Source: Pollutimonas nitritireducens (lineage in GTDB: Bacteria > Pseudomonadota > Gammaproteobacteria > Burkholderiales > Burkholderiaceae_B). Taken from it: a stretch of DNA of 64,000 nucleotides. The notes beneath the pieces are model-generated. The model did no database searches. It was not told the DNA's origin and saw nothing but the letters and a program-made list of their open reading frames with translations. The translations under genes and the position numbers were made by a program. The stretch lies in contig NZ_PDNV01000006.1 of assembly GCF_002849615.1 (NCBI RefSeq), forward strand, positions 124,001 to 188,000, written 5' to 3'. Numbering within the stretch: the stretch's first letter is position 1; every line of letters starts with the position of its first letter. Shown piece by piece: positions 1 through 8,218 of this stretch.

Positions 1-79
1 AGGCGGCTTAAAGCGAATAGACCCGCCGTTTCGCCAGACCCTTGCAGATTTGGCCAACAGTGGACTAATCCCTAGAAAC

Positions 80-111
80 CGCCTCAAGGCGATGATCCGG
101 AACTCCGGATC
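80..111. repeat. paired inverted repeats downstream of acpP
   Basis: Two adjacent short dyads follow the acpP stop codon. GATCCGGA at 94-101 is mirrored by TCCGGATC at 104-111 with a 2-base centre, and CGCCT at 80-84 is mirrored by AGGCG at 87-91. On the minus strand the second is followed by GTTTCT only, so it would be a poor intrinsic terminator. They may attenuate or process the transcript between acpP and the next gene, which is expected to be fabF outside the window; no fabF start lies in 1-130. Confidence 0.4.
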
Positions 112-130
112 TGCACCGAAATTAGTTAAA

Positions 131-370
131 TTATTGTTTGCTGTGCGACGAGATATAGTCAACAGCTTGCTGAACCGTCGTGATTTTCTCGGCCTCTTCG
201 TCCGGAATTTCGGTTTCGAATTCGTCTTCGAGTGCCATCACGAGCTCGACCATATCGAGCGAATCGGCACCGAGGTCGTCAAGGAAGGAAGATTCGTTCT
301 TGATCTCGGCTTCGTTAACGCCAAGTTGTTCAGCGACGATCTTCTTGACGCGCTGTTCGATGCTTTCCAT
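131..370 (-). CDS. acpP: acyl carrier protein
   Basis: Acyl carrier protein, the cytosolic carrier that holds growing acyl chains on 4'-phosphopantetheine during type II fatty acid synthesis. The 79-residue acidic protein has the invariant DSL motif with the attachment Ser at residue 37 inside GADSLDM. I start at the ATG at 370, giving [10 protein letters not shown], because a GGAG Shine-Dalgarno lies just upstream and this matches the family length; an ATG 14 codons further out is open but adds no family sequence. It is the last gene of the fab cluster visible here and follows fabG after a 187-base gap that carries its own -10-like sequence, consistent with the usual strong independent expression of acpP. 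Confidence 0.98.
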   Translation of the reverse strand: MESIEQRVKKIVAEQLGVNEAEIKNESSFLDDLGADSLDMVELVMALEDEFETEIPDEEAEKITTVQQAVDYISSHSKQ

Positions 371-401
371 GCAGATCTCCAAGTTGGGAAAATTCCCGCG
401 A

Positions 402-438
402 ATTATAGCCAAACAAAAGAATTATTGGGGTTGGCTAT
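402..438 (-). promoter_or_regulatory. candidate acpP promoter with overlapping dyad
   Basis: A perfect TATAAT (minus strand, plus coordinates 402-407) lies about 30 bases upstream of the acpP start. The -35 position (425-430) reads CCCCAA and is poor. An inverted repeat, ATAGCCAA at 405-412 and TTGGCTAT at 431-438, brackets the core promoter with arm centres 26 bp apart, so it looks more like a protein site than a terminator. Role is inferred. Confidence 0.45.
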
Positions 439-557
439 GATAAAAAAAACGGCATTACCGAATACAACGATATTTTGCTTGCTAGAGACAAAATGCCTGG
501 TCGGAATACCTCTGGATCAACAGATTTTACCCTACGGGGGTTGGTCTGTTGAGGTTG

Positions 558-1301
558 TTACATGTACATCCCGCCATTGACGTGCAGCGTCGTGCCTGTA
601 ATGTAGGCAGCCTGCGGCCCGGCGAGGAACCCCACGGCATTGGCGACATCGGCCGCAGCACCTAGTCGACCCAGTGGTATCTGGGCGAGAATGGCGGCAG
701 ATTGCGTCTCATTGAGCGCACGTGTCATATCGGTGTCGATGAAACCTGGCGCAACACAGTTGACGGTAATGTTGCGGCTGCCAAGCTCACGTGCCAGCGC
801 GCGAGCCATGCCCGCAACGCCAGCCTTGGCCGCCGCATAATTGGCTTGGCCGGGATTCCCGCTGGAGCCGATCACGGAGGTGATATTGATAATCCGGCCT
901 GACCGTGCCTTCATCATGTTCCGGGTCACGGCGCGAGAAAGCCGAAATACCGCTGACAGATTTGTGGCAATGACGGCGTCCCATTCATCGTCTTTCATGC
1001 GCATGGCGAGGTTATCACGTGTGATGCCCGCATTGTTGACCAGTATATGGGGGCCACCATCTTGTTTGCCCAGTTCTGCGATCAGGTGGTCGCAAGCGGC
1101 GGCATCATCCACGTTCAATACCACGCCGCGCCCACCCGATGCCGAAAGCATCCCCGAAATAGCCTCTGCTCCGGATTCAGACGTTGCCGTGCCCACCACC
1201 ATTGCACCACGCGAAGCGAGTTCAAGGGCAATGGCCTGGCCTATGCCGCGCGTTGCTCCGGTAACCAGCGCCACCTTGCCGTCGAGTTCTTTGTCGTGCA
1301 T
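558..1301 (-). CDS. fabG: 3-oxoacyl-ACP reductase FabG
   Basis: NADPH-dependent beta-ketoacyl-ACP reductase, the first reduction step in fatty acid elongation. It is a classical short-chain dehydrogenase: TGATRGIG nucleotide-binding loop near the N-terminus, NNAG in the middle, and the catalytic Ser142, Tyr155 and Lys159 in the TSV and YAAAK motifs. Length 247 residues is typical of FabG. Two in-frame ATGs are possible. The one at 1310 overlaps the fabD stop as ATGA, but an AAGG sits directly against it, while the same AAGG is 9 bases ahead of the ATG at 1301, so I prefer 1301. It lies between fabD and acpP, as in many proteobacteria. Confidence 0.97.
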   Translation of the reverse strand: MHDKELDGKVALVTGATRGIGQAIALELASRGAMVVGTATSESGAEAISGMLSASGGRGVVLNVDDAAACDHLIAELGKQDGGPHILVNNAGITRDNLAMRMKDDEWDAVIATNLSAVFRLSRAVTRNMMKARSGRIINITSVIGSSGNPGQANYAAAKAGVAGMARALARELGSRNITVNCVAPGFIDTDMTRALNETQSAAILAQIPLGRLGAAADVANAVGFLAGPQAAYITGTTLHVNGGMYM

Positions 1302-1306
1302 GGATG

Positions 1307-2239
1307 TCATCCTTGTAAAGTTTCCAGGGCCAGCTGTAAAGATGCCGGGTCGGTGATGGCCAAACCAACGAGGTCACGATCAATCCGCTTGGTCAGTCCG
1401 TTCAGCACCTTTCCCGGACCGCATTCTACGACATGAGTCACACCTTGAGACTTCATCGATTGTATGGTCTCGACCCAGCGCACAGCGTGCCAGGCCTGCC
1501 TCACCAGTGCATCCTTGATTGCGGCGGGGTCGTCGACGATGGCGACATCCACGTTATTGATCAACGAAATCCCCGGACTCGCCAGAGGAAGGTTTGCCAG
1601 CGCCGCCTGCAGCACTTCTGATGCCGGCCTCAACAAGCTGGAATGGAAAGGTGCGGATACGGCAAGCTCCAGGGCGCGCTTGGCGCCAGCCTGCCTGGCC
1701 AGCATGCACGCCCGGTCAACCGCTGCCTTGTGTCCCGCAATCACGACTTGCGCGGGAGCATTGAAATTGACCGCTTCAACGACCTCCCCTTGTGCCGCTT
1801 GTGCGCACAGGGATCTGACCAGATCGTCTTCAAGCCCAAGAATCGCAGCCATGCCGCCGCTGCCGACAGGCACGGCATGCTGCATGGCGTCGGCGCGAAT
1901 TCGGACCGTACGTACGGCGTCTTCCAGCGTCAAGGCCCTCGCCGCCGTAAGCGCGGAATACTCGCCCAGGCTATGGCCCGCCACAAGCAGTGGCTCGGTT
2001 CCACCGGCATCGATCCATGCACGATAAATCGCCACGGCGGCCGTCAGCATAGCGGGCTGGGTATTGGTTGTAAGATTCAGCTCGTCAGCGGGACCTGAGG
2101 CGATGAGGGCTGCCAGATCCTGGCCCAATGCGTCAGATGCCTGAGCGAGTGTATCGTTGACCACCGCATGTCCCGACCATGCGTCAAGCATGCCGACAGA
2201 TTGCGATCCCTGTCCCGGAAAGACAAAAGCAATTTTCAT
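1307..2239 (-). CDS. fabD: malonyl-CoA:ACP transacylase FabD
   Basis: Transfers the malonyl group from CoA to acyl carrier protein, supplying the two-carbon extender for fatty acid synthesis. The 310-residue protein begins with the family's FPGQGSQ motif, carries the nucleophile Ser90 in GHSLG, Arg115 for carboxylate binding and His199 in the SAPFHS motif. Its stop codon overlaps the first possible fabG ATG, indicating tight coupling. It follows fabH after 55 bases, a spacing with no visible gene or terminator. All catalytic residues and the length match the family. Confidence 0.97.
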   Translation of the reverse strand: MKIAFVFPGQGSQSVGMLDAWSGHAVVNDTLAQASDALGQDLAALIASGPADELNLTTNTQPAMLTAAVAIYRAWIDAGGTEPLLVAGHSLGEYSALTAARALTLEDAVRTVRIRADAMQHAVPVGSGGMAAILGLEDDLVRSLCAQAAQGEVVEAVNFNAPAQVVIAGHKAAVDRACMLARQAGAKRALELAVSAPFHSSLLRPASEVLQAALANLPLASPGISLINNVDVAIVDDPAAIKDALVRQAWHAVRWVETIQSMKSQGVTHVVECGPGKVLNGLTKRIDRDLVGLAITDPASLQLALETLQG

Positions 2240-2294
2240 TGAGATAAATTTTGAGTGATTCGGAAGATTTATGCCGACTTGCGCGGGCAGCCTT

Positions 2295-3269
2295 CTACAT
2301 TTTTACCAGCACCGAACCCCAGGTGAACCCACCGCCAACCCCTTGCATCATGACGGTATCGCCGGCCTTTATACGACCATCGCGCCGGGCCACATCGAAT
2401 GCAAGCGGTACGCTGGCCGCCGATGTATTGGCATGGCTATCCACCGTGATGACCACTTTCTGCTCGGGTATCTGCAACTTCCGGCTGAGGAAGTTGATGA
2501 TGCGTATGTTCGCTTGGTGAGGGACCAACCAATCGACATCCGCCAAAGAGATACCGGCTTGTTCGCAGACTTCGTGTGCCGACTTGGCCAGGCAATTCAC
2601 CGCAAGCTTGAACACGGCCTGTCCGTCCATGCGCAGGAAGGGATCACCGATCACCTTGCCGTGAGACACATTTCCAGCAGCGCACAGTATTTTTGTCTGG
2701 CTGCCGTCTGCGTTGAGTTGCGCGCCGATGATGCCAGGCTCGGCAGAGGCTTGAACGACCACTGCACCTGCACCATCGCCGAACAATACGCAGGTTGCAC
2801 GATCGTTCCAGTCGAGAATGCCCGAAAAGACTTCCGCGCCGATGACCAATGCCGTCTTGGCTCGACCGGCCTGGATGAAGGCATCGGCGATTGTTAGGGC
2901 ATATACAAAGCCGCTGCACACCGCCTGGACGTCAAATGCGGCACCGCCCTTGGCGCCCAGATTGGCCTGGACCAGGCATGCCGTGCTGGGAAATACGAAA
3001 TCCGGGGTAGAGGTGGCGACGATGATCAAGTCGATCTGGTCGGCCGTTACGTTGGCGTCGTCCAGCGCCGCCTGCGCCGCCTTGGTGGCGAGGTGACTCG
3101 TCGTCATACCCTCATCGGCGATATGGCGCTGGCGAATACCAGTACGATCGACAATCCAAGTGTCAGATGTTTCGATCTGTCGAGTCGCCAAGTCGGCGGC
3201 TAGTTGGTCGTTGGAAACGACACGGGGCGGCAGATAGCCGCCTGACCCTATTATTTTGGCATAAGGCAT
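2295..3269 (-). CDS. fabH: 3-oxoacyl-ACP synthase III FabH
   Basis: Initiates fatty acid synthesis by condensing acetyl-CoA with malonyl-ACP. The Cys-His-Asn triad is visible as Cys118 in VQAVCSGF, His251 in VPHQAN and Asn281 in SHANTS. The C-terminal [10 protein letters not shown] motif is also typical. At 324 residues it matches the thiolase-fold family. It starts 21 bases after the plsX stop, and this plsX-fabH-fabD-fabG-acpP order is the standard operon that links phospholipid and fatty acid synthesis. Confidence 0.97.
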   Translation of the reverse strand: MPYAKIIGSGGYLPPRVVSNDQLAADLATRQIETSDTWIVDRTGIRQRHIADEGMTTSHLATKAAQAALDDANVTADQIDLIIVATSTPDFVFPSTACLVQANLGAKGGAAFDVQAVCSGFVYALTIADAFIQAGRAKTALVIGAEVFSGILDWNDRATCVLFGDGAGAVVVQASAEPGIIGAQLNADGSQTKILCAAGNVSHGKVIGDPFLRMDGQAVFKLAVNCLAKSAHEVCEQAGISLADVDWLVPHQANIRIINFLSRKLQIPEQKVVITVDSHANTSAASVPLAFDVARRDGRIKAGDTVMMQGVGGGFTWGSVLVKM

Positions 3270-3290
3270 AATAGCTTCCAGATACCTGAG

Positions 3291-4373
3291 CTATGGCGCA
3301 GGATCAGACAATTCGTTGGGAATCTTCGCAGATTGCGCCGCTGCGGCTTGCAAACTCTGACGAAGGCGATCTATGGCATCTGTTGTACCAGCAAGCAGGT
3401 CGTTGTGCACAGCTTCACGAGCACGCTGGAGCGCGCAGACAAAAGCATAGGAGTCGGCGGAGCCATGACTTTTTATGACAATTCCGCGTAAACCCAGCAA
3501 TGCCGCACCATTGTACCGGCGGTTGTCGACGCGATCGCGAAAACGATTGAGCACCGGCTTAGCCAGCACGCCGGCAGCCATGGACCATGGATTGCGCGTG
3601 AACTCGGCCCGCATCATGTTGCCCACCATCCTGGCCAGTCCTTCCATGGACTTGAGTACGACATTGCCCACGAAACCGTCGCATACGACCACATCGACAG
3701 TACCTTTGCAGATATCGTCGCCCTCGACGTTCCCGTAGAAATTGAGTCCGCTGGTACGCAGCAAATCTGCCGCGCGTTTCACGATCTCGTTGCCCTTGAT
3801 GATTTCTTCGCCGATATTAAGCAGGCCTACGGTAGGTCGCTCATGGCGATCGACGGCCGAAGCCAGGGCCGAGCCCATGATGGCGAACTGCAGTAAATGC
3901 TCTGCGGAACAATCGACGTTTGCGCCGAGATCCAACATCGTGGTCGCCCCGCCCTTTTGGTTAGGGATGGACGTAGCGATAGCCGGCCGGTCTATACCGT
4001 CAAGCGTTTTCAGTATGTAGCGGCTGATTGCCATCCAGGCGCCGGTATTGCCGGCCGAAATGCAGGCATCTGCGCGACCGTCCTTGACCGCTTGTATCGC
4101 TACGCGCATGGACGAATCTTTCTTGCGCCGCAACGCGACCTCGATGGAGTCGTCCATCAGGACAACCTCGGAGGCTTGCAGAATTTCGTACCACGGACTG
4201 CCGTGCCCACCATGCTCTCGCAGAGCAGCTTCGATGGCCGTCGCGTCACCCGCAAGCAGCAATCGCGTATCGGGGTGTTGTTTCGCAAATTGACAGGCTG
4301 CTGGAATAGTGACTGGCAAACCAGCGTCACCGCCCATACAGTCGATGGCGATTCGAATCTCGGATTTCGACAT
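3291..4373 (-). CDS. plsX: phosphate acyltransferase PlsX
   Basis: Peripheral membrane enzyme that makes acyl-phosphate from acyl-ACP, the substrate for PlsY in glycerolipid synthesis. The 360-residue protein has the N-terminal [11 protein letters not shown] motif and conserved SAGNTGA and LDLGAN segments of the PlsX family. I use the ATG at 4373; a TTG immediately before it would add one residue. No strong ribosome binding site is visible, so translation may depend on coupling from rpmF, whose stop is 38 bases upstream. It occupies its usual place between rpmF and fabH. Confidence 0.95.
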   Translation of the reverse strand: MSKSEIRIAIDCMGGDAGLPVTIPAACQFAKQHPDTRLLLAGDATAIEAALREHGGHGSPWYEILQASEVVLMDDSIEVALRRKKDSSMRVAIQAVKDGRADACISAGNTGAWMAISRYILKTLDGIDRPAIATSIPNQKGGATTMLDLGANVDCSAEHLLQFAIMGSALASAVDRHERPTVGLLNIGEEIIKGNEIVKRAADLLRTSGLNFYGNVEGDDICKGTVDVVVCDGFVGNVVLKSMEGLARMVGNMMRAEFTRNPWSMAAGVLAKPVLNRFRDRVDNRRYNGAALLGLRGIVIKSHGSADSYAFVCALQRAREAVHNDLLAGTTDAIDRLRQSLQAAAAQSAKIPNELSDPAP

Positions 4374-4411
4374 CAAGTAAGCAATCTATTTACCGATCGC
4401 CAATAAATGAT

Positions 4412-4594
4412 TTATTCGTCGTTCTTGGATTTGAGTACTTTACGGCCGCGGTAAACGCCGTTGGGGCTGATGTGGTGGCGCAGGTGCAGTTCGCCGGTAG
4501 TGGGTTCCACTGCCGTGGACGGTGCCACGATGAAATCGTGCGAACGATGCATACCGCGTTTAGACGGGCTTTTTTTGTTTTGCTGAACGGCCAT
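4412..4594 (-). CDS. rpmF: 50S ribosomal protein L32
   Basis: Small ribosomal protein of the large subunit. The 60-residue basic sequence begins [20 protein letters not shown], the hallmark of bacterial L32, and has the [13 protein letters not shown] region near the C-terminus. No CxxC zinc ribbon is seen, so this is the zinc-independent form. A strong AGGAG lies 7 bases before the ATG. It is co-directional with yceD upstream and plsX downstream, the arrangement that ties ribosome synthesis to lipid synthesis. Confidence 0.97.
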   Translation of the reverse strand: MAVQQNKKSPSKRGMHRSHDFIVAPSTAVEPTTGELHLRHHISPNGVYRGRKVLKSKNDE

Positions 4595-4657
4595 GATGAC
4601 TCCTGTAAACGGGTCGCTATTGTACGCGATGATTCCCGTAAGTTAAATTTGGTTAAA

Positions 4658-5176
4658 TCAATTCTTTTTTAGTTGATCCAGCACCGCGAACGGCGAAGGT
4701 CTAACCGCGTCGGATTCGGGCTCTTCTTCAAGAGGCTCCGGCAGCGACGGACAAACATCGTGCTTAGGCACATACGGCAGGCTGAGGATGATTTCATCTT
4801 CAACAAGCGCCAGAACATCGAGACGCTGCGACCCCAGAATACGCTCGATGGCGTCATCGGGGTCGGCGTCCGTACCGTCGTCCACATTGAGGGCGGCTTC
4901 AGAATTCACCACCTGCAGACGATTCTGGCTATCCACCGCCCATTCAAGCGGCTTCAGACAACGCTGACATTCCAGCAAAGGAGCCGCTACTACATGCACA
5001 TGCAAAAACCGCTGACCAAAGGAATCCATTTCGCCCTTTATCGTCCAGGACACCATGGTGTCGGTCTGGTCGGGCAAGTCTTCTATCAGGCGTTCGAATT
5101 GATCGATTGGTGCCTGGCCTCGTATTTCGTGGCCCGCACGGGTAAGCTCGTACGTGTCAACATACTGTATATCCAC
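4658..5176 (-). CDS. yceD: DUF177 protein YceD
   Basis: DUF177 (YceD) family protein of 172 residues. In other bacteria and plants this family is needed for normal 23S rRNA accumulation and is almost always encoded just before rpmF, as here. The visible markers are a CxxC pair in LLECQRCLKPL and an acidic C-terminal part with the PYVPKHDVCPSLPE segment. The start is a GTG at 5176 with GGGA six bases upstream; no ATG fits better. It is the first gene of the lipid and ribosome operon and is preceded by a leader of roughly 185 bases from the promoter at 5369-5398. Confidence 0.9.
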   Translation of the reverse strand: MDIQYVDTYELTRAGHEIRGQAPIDQFERLIEDLPDQTDTMVSWTIKGEMDSFGQRFLHVHVVAAPLLECQRCLKPLEWAVDSQNRLQVVNSEAALNVDDGTDADPDDAIERILGSQRLDVLALVEDEIILSLPYVPKHDVCPSLPEPLEEEPESDAVRPSPFAVLDQLKKN

Positions 5177-5368
5177 GCGAAGTTCCCATCCCGAGATTCA
5201 ATGATTAGTTCGGCCGGCCATATTAGCCGACTTGGTCATTTGCCCACCTTGATTTTTAACAAACCAGGTGCCATGCAAAAACCGCCACTTCTGTGTTGCC
5301 ATCCCGGCCTTGCCGCCGCCCGTGCAATTTCTTGCCGCACCGGGTACCGCCCACCGGGAAAACATTAG

Positions 5369-5398
5369 ATAATAGCGCGTTCGACCCCTCTCAGTCAA
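5369..5398 (-). promoter_or_regulatory. sigma70-like promoter of the yceD-rpmF-fab operon
   Basis: On the minus strand TTGACT (plus coordinates 5393-5398) and TATTAT (5369-5374) are separated by 18 bases, close to the sigma70 consensus. Transcription would start near 5362 and run through about 185 bases of leader to the yceD GTG. It lies in the divergent gap with maf. No second comparable promoter is seen ahead of rpmF, plsX or fabH. Confidence 0.65.
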
Positions 5399-5421
5399 AC
5401 CTGGAAAGCAAATACAACACT

Positions 5422-6015
5422 ATGCAGCTCATACTTGCGTCTAGCTCGCGATACCGACAAGAAATGCTGGAAAGGCTGGGCATCCCTTTCCGCATCGTGT
5501 CACCCGATGTCGATGAAACACCGCTGAAAGACGAAACACCTGCCGCCCTTGCACTGAGGCTTTCACTGGCAAAGGCACTGGCCGTGGCGCCATCCTATCC
5601 TGGCGCATTGGTGATAGGCTCCGACCAGGTGGCCACCATGGATGGTTCTCCAATCGGCAAGCCGGGCAATTTTGAACGGGCCCTGAGGCAACTTGAATAC
5701 CTCAGCGGCCAGACGGTAGAATTCCATAGCGCGTTGTGCGTCAGCGATGGACAACGTCACGAGACCGCCGATGTCATAACGTTATGCCGGTTTCGCCGAC
5801 TAAGCACGGACGAAATCGTCTCATACCTGCATCGTGAACAGCCCTTCGATACCGCAGGCAGCGCCAAGGCCGAAAGCCTCGGTATTGCGCTGATGGACAG
5901 CATGCGGTCCGACGACCCTACCGCCATCATCGGGCTGCCCCTTATTGCCCTGTGTCGGATGCTGCGCTCGTTCGGGATGAACCCATTGACGCACCCAAGT
6001 TCCGAATCCCATTGA
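5422..6015 (+). CDS. maf: Maf-like nucleotide pyrophosphatase (YceF type)
   Basis: Maf/HAM1-fold pyrophosphatase of 197 residues that hydrolyses non-canonical nucleoside triphosphates. Visible family motifs are LASSSRYR at the N-terminus, the SPDVDET loop and IGSDQV in the middle. The neighbourhood (divergent to yceD-rpmF) matches the YceF branch, characterised elsewhere as a 7-methyl-GTP pyrophosphatase, but the substrate is inferred. I choose the ATG at 5422 (MQLILASSS); the open frame continues upstream to 5293, but that extension has no family sequence. A GGAAAG lies about 12 bases ahead. The methyltransferase gene follows after 28 bases and is probably co-transcribed. Confidence 0.93.
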   Translation: MQLILASSSRYRQEMLERLGIPFRIVSPDVDETPLKDETPAALALRLSLAKALAVAPSYPGALVIGSDQVATMDGSPIGKPGNFERALRQLEYLSGQTVEFHSALCVSDGQRHETADVITLCRFRRLSTDEIVSYLHREQPFDTAGSAKAESLGIALMDSMRSDDPTAIIGLPLIALCRMLRSFGMNPLTHPSSESH

Positions 6016-6043
6016 CCCCGCATAGTCTTGAACTGGAGAAGCA

Positions 6044-6757
6044 GTGAAAACAGCTGGAACCCTACATTTGATCCCTGTCGGCATGGGGGTCGCAGCGCCT
6101 GCGGTCTGGCTGCCCCAGGCCGTACAAGAACTCGCATCGCGTCTTACCACTTATATCGCAGAAAATGCCAAGACGGCGCGCGCTTTCTTGAAACTCATTG
6201 GTACCCAAGGGCCGCTGCAGGACATCGTTATTCATACGCTCGATAATAAAGTCGATGCGGAGCAGATGCGAACCTGGTTGCAGCCCCTGCTCGAAGGCGG
6301 AGAAATCGGTCTGGTTTCAGAGGCCGGTTGCCCTGCGGTGGCCGATCCCGGCGCCAAGGTGGTGGCGGTTGCACACACGATGGGTATACGCGTGGTGCCG
6401 TGGGTTGGCCCCTCTTCGATATTGCTTGGCCTGATGGCCAGCGGCCTTGATGGACAACATTTCGCGTTCCACGGCTATGCCCCCGTCGAACCCGGGGCGC
6501 GGATCAAACAACTGAAAGCCTGGGAAATAGAGTCGCAAAAGCATCAACAGACGCAACTGCTCATAGAAACGCCCTACCGGAACGAAGCCATGTTCGATGC
6601 CCTGAAACAGGCACTCAAGGGCACCACACGCCTGTGCATCGCACGGTCACTGACCACGAGCGACGAACTCGTCCAGACTCGCACTGTCTCTCAATGGAAA
6701 ACAATGCCAGCCCCCGATTTGGTCAAGAAGCCCACTCTGTTCCTGTTTCTGGCCTGA
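6044..6757 (+). CDS. SAM-dependent methyltransferase, RsmI-like tetrapyrrole methylase family
   Basis: Protein of 237 residues in the tetrapyrrole-methylase fold. It resembles RsmI, which methylates C1402 of 16S rRNA: GTLHLIPVGMG at the N-terminus, LVSEAGCPAVADPGAKVV as the SAM-site motif, GPSSILLGLMASGL, and LLIETPYRN. It departs from true RsmI: the usual PIGNL turn after the first strand is absent and a long ENAKTARAFLKL segment follows. It may be a paralogue with another target, and its function is unknown to me. The start is GTG at 6044 with GGAGAA just upstream. It sits between maf and an amidase gene with short gaps. Confidence 0.8.
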   Translation: MKTAGTLHLIPVGMGVAAPAVWLPQAVQELASRLTTYIAENAKTARAFLKLIGTQGPLQDIVIHTLDNKVDAEQMRTWLQPLLEGGEIGLVSEAGCPAVADPGAKVVAVAHTMGIRVVPWVGPSSILLGLMASGLDGQHFAFHGYAPVEPGARIKQLKAWEIESQKHQQTQLLIETPYRNEAMFDALKQALKGTTRLCIARSLTTSDELVQTRTVSQWKTMPAPDLVKKPTLFLFLA

Positions 6758-6767
6758 CGAGCTTCCT

Positions 6768-7547
6768 ATGCACCTGAAGCATCTCGCCAGCGCGGTGGCG
6801 CTGCTCCTGCTGACTGCCTGCAGTACATATAGACCAGGTGAACTCAACATAGACCGCAGTATCCAGGCCAAGAGCCAGAATAGCCGCGTGGAGTTCATCG
6901 TGCTGCATTACACCGCCACGGGCAATGAAGCATCGCTGAAAATATTATCCGAACAAAACGTTAGCAGCCATTACCTGATCACCAATCATCCCGAGCCGCT
7001 CGTGTATCAACTGGTGGATGAAAACCGCCGCGCCTGGCATGCGGGCGATAGCGAGTGGTTTGGCCGCACCGATATGAATTCCGGCTCCATCGGCATCGAA
7101 ATTGTCAACCATGGCCCCGAAGGGGGCAACTGGGAACCCTATACCAAGGCGCAGACGATAATGGTCGGCGCGCTGCTGAGGGATATCGTACGGCGCCACC
7201 AGATCAAACCATTCAATATCGTCGGACATAGCGATATAGCCCCCCAGCGCAAGGTCGATCCGGGCCCGTTATTTCCTTGGAAGCAACTCGCGGAGCAAGG
7301 CCTAGGACGCTGGTTCGACGAAACCAGGGCCAGAGAATACGAACAGGAGTTCCTGCGCTCCGGCCTTCCCGATATGAGTTGGATGCAGGCTCAATTGCAG
7401 CGCACCGGGTATGCCATCCCGCGCATTGGGCTAAGCGGGAAAGCCATGAAGAATGTGATTGCTGCGTTCCAGATGCATTACCGTCCCAGTCGTCACGACG
7501 GCATTCCCGACGCCGAAACATTGGCGATACTAAAAGCCTTGCCTTGA
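6768..7547 (+). CDS. amiD: lipoprotein N-acetylmuramoyl-L-alanine amidase (AmiD-like)
   Basis: Predicted outer-membrane lipoprotein of 259 residues that cleaves the amide bond between N-acetylmuramic acid and the stem peptide. The N-terminus is a lipoprotein signal with lipobox LLTAC and acylated Cys18. The Amidase_2 domain (about residues 45-180) shows LHYTAT with a zinc His, IGIEIVNHG and GHSDIAPQRKVDPG. The C-terminal 70 residues resemble a peptidoglycan-binding repeat (IPDAETLAIL). Size and order match AmiD-type enzymes involved in murein recycling. It starts 10 bases after the methyltransferase stop and converges with msrQ. Confidence 0.9.
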   Translation: MHLKHLASAVALLLLTACSTYRPGELNIDRSIQAKSQNSRVEFIVLHYTATGNEASLKILSEQNVSSHYLITNHPEPLVYQLVDENRRAWHAGDSEWFGRTDMNSGSIGIEIVNHGPEGGNWEPYTKAQTIMVGALLRDIVRRHQIKPFNIVGHSDIAPQRKVDPGPLFPWKQLAEQGLGRWFDETRAREYEQEFLRSGLPDMSWMQAQLQRTGYAIPRIGLSGKAMKNVIAAFQMHYRPSRHDGIPDAETLAILKALP

Positions 7548-7565
7548 AACGACCGCACTGTGCGA

Positions 7566-8207
7566 TTATTGACGCCCAGAAACGGTACCTTGCCTCATGG
7601 AATGCACCAGTCTGAACAACAAAAGTGCACCAAGGGCGATTCCATAGGCATAGGGTTCGAAGAAATCGTTCTTGCCCGCTCTGACCAGCCAAAAATGCCA
7701 CACCGACAATGCGGCAACGGCATACACGCTGCGGTGCAGGGCTTGCCAATAGCGCCCAAGGCGGCGCATCCACCCCGTGGTCGACGTGATGGCGAGGGCC
7801 ACCATGGGGACAAAAGCAAGCATGCCGATCGTGATGAAAGTACGCTGAACCACGTCATCCCACATCGAAGCCAGTGACCATCCTCGTTCCCACATGGCCC
7901 AGCCCAGCAGATGCAGGACTGTATAAAAGAATGCGAACAAACCCAGCATCCTTCGCAGGCGCACCAGGGCCGGTTGTTGAATAAGGCGACGCAAGGGCGT
8001 GATGGCCAGGGTAAGACACAATGCCACCAAAGCCCAAATGCCCGATGAGCGAATAAGAAATTCAGGCGGATTGGCACCAAGCCCGTCGTTGAATCCCAGC
8101 CATATCCAGCGCAACAGCGGATAAAGCGCGACAACAAAAACCAGCGGCTTGATGCGCCCCAACTGTTTGGCAGACCACTTGGCTGGCCTAGGGTCCGAAA
8201 ATGACAT
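7566..8207 (-). CDS. msrQ: heme-binding membrane subunit MsrQ
   Basis: Inner-membrane b-type cytochrome that feeds quinol electrons to the periplasmic reductase MsrP. The 213-residue protein is highly hydrophobic with about six transmembrane segments and conserved His residues, for example in FFYTVLHLLGW and WQALHRSVYA. Alternative starts: TTG at 8222, whose TG is shared with the msrP stop, or the ATG at 8207, which I use because it gives the more usual N-terminus. Either way msrQ is tightly coupled to msrP. It converges with amiD, leaving an 18-base gap. Confidence 0.92.
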   Translation of the reverse strand: MSFSDPRPAKWSAKQLGRIKPLVFVVALYPLLRWIWLGFNDGLGANPPEFLIRSSGIWALVALCLTLAITPLRRLIQQPALVRLRRMLGLFAFFYTVLHLLGWAMWERGWSLASMWDDVVQRTFITIGMLAFVPMVALAITSTTGWMRRLGRYWQALHRSVYAVAALSVWHFWLVRAGKNDFFEPYAYGIALGALLLFRLVHSMRQGTVSGRQ

Positions 8208-8218
8208 GCTGATCGGAT

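Noticed and set aside
405-450. Intrinsic terminator for fabG using the run of eight T on the minus strand
   Set aside because: The only stem ahead of the T-run is three base pairs (CGG/CCG), too weak to call.
50-580. 176-codon open frame on the plus strand over acpP
   Set aside because: It is antisense to acpP and lacks a ribosome binding site; composition is that of a shadow frame.
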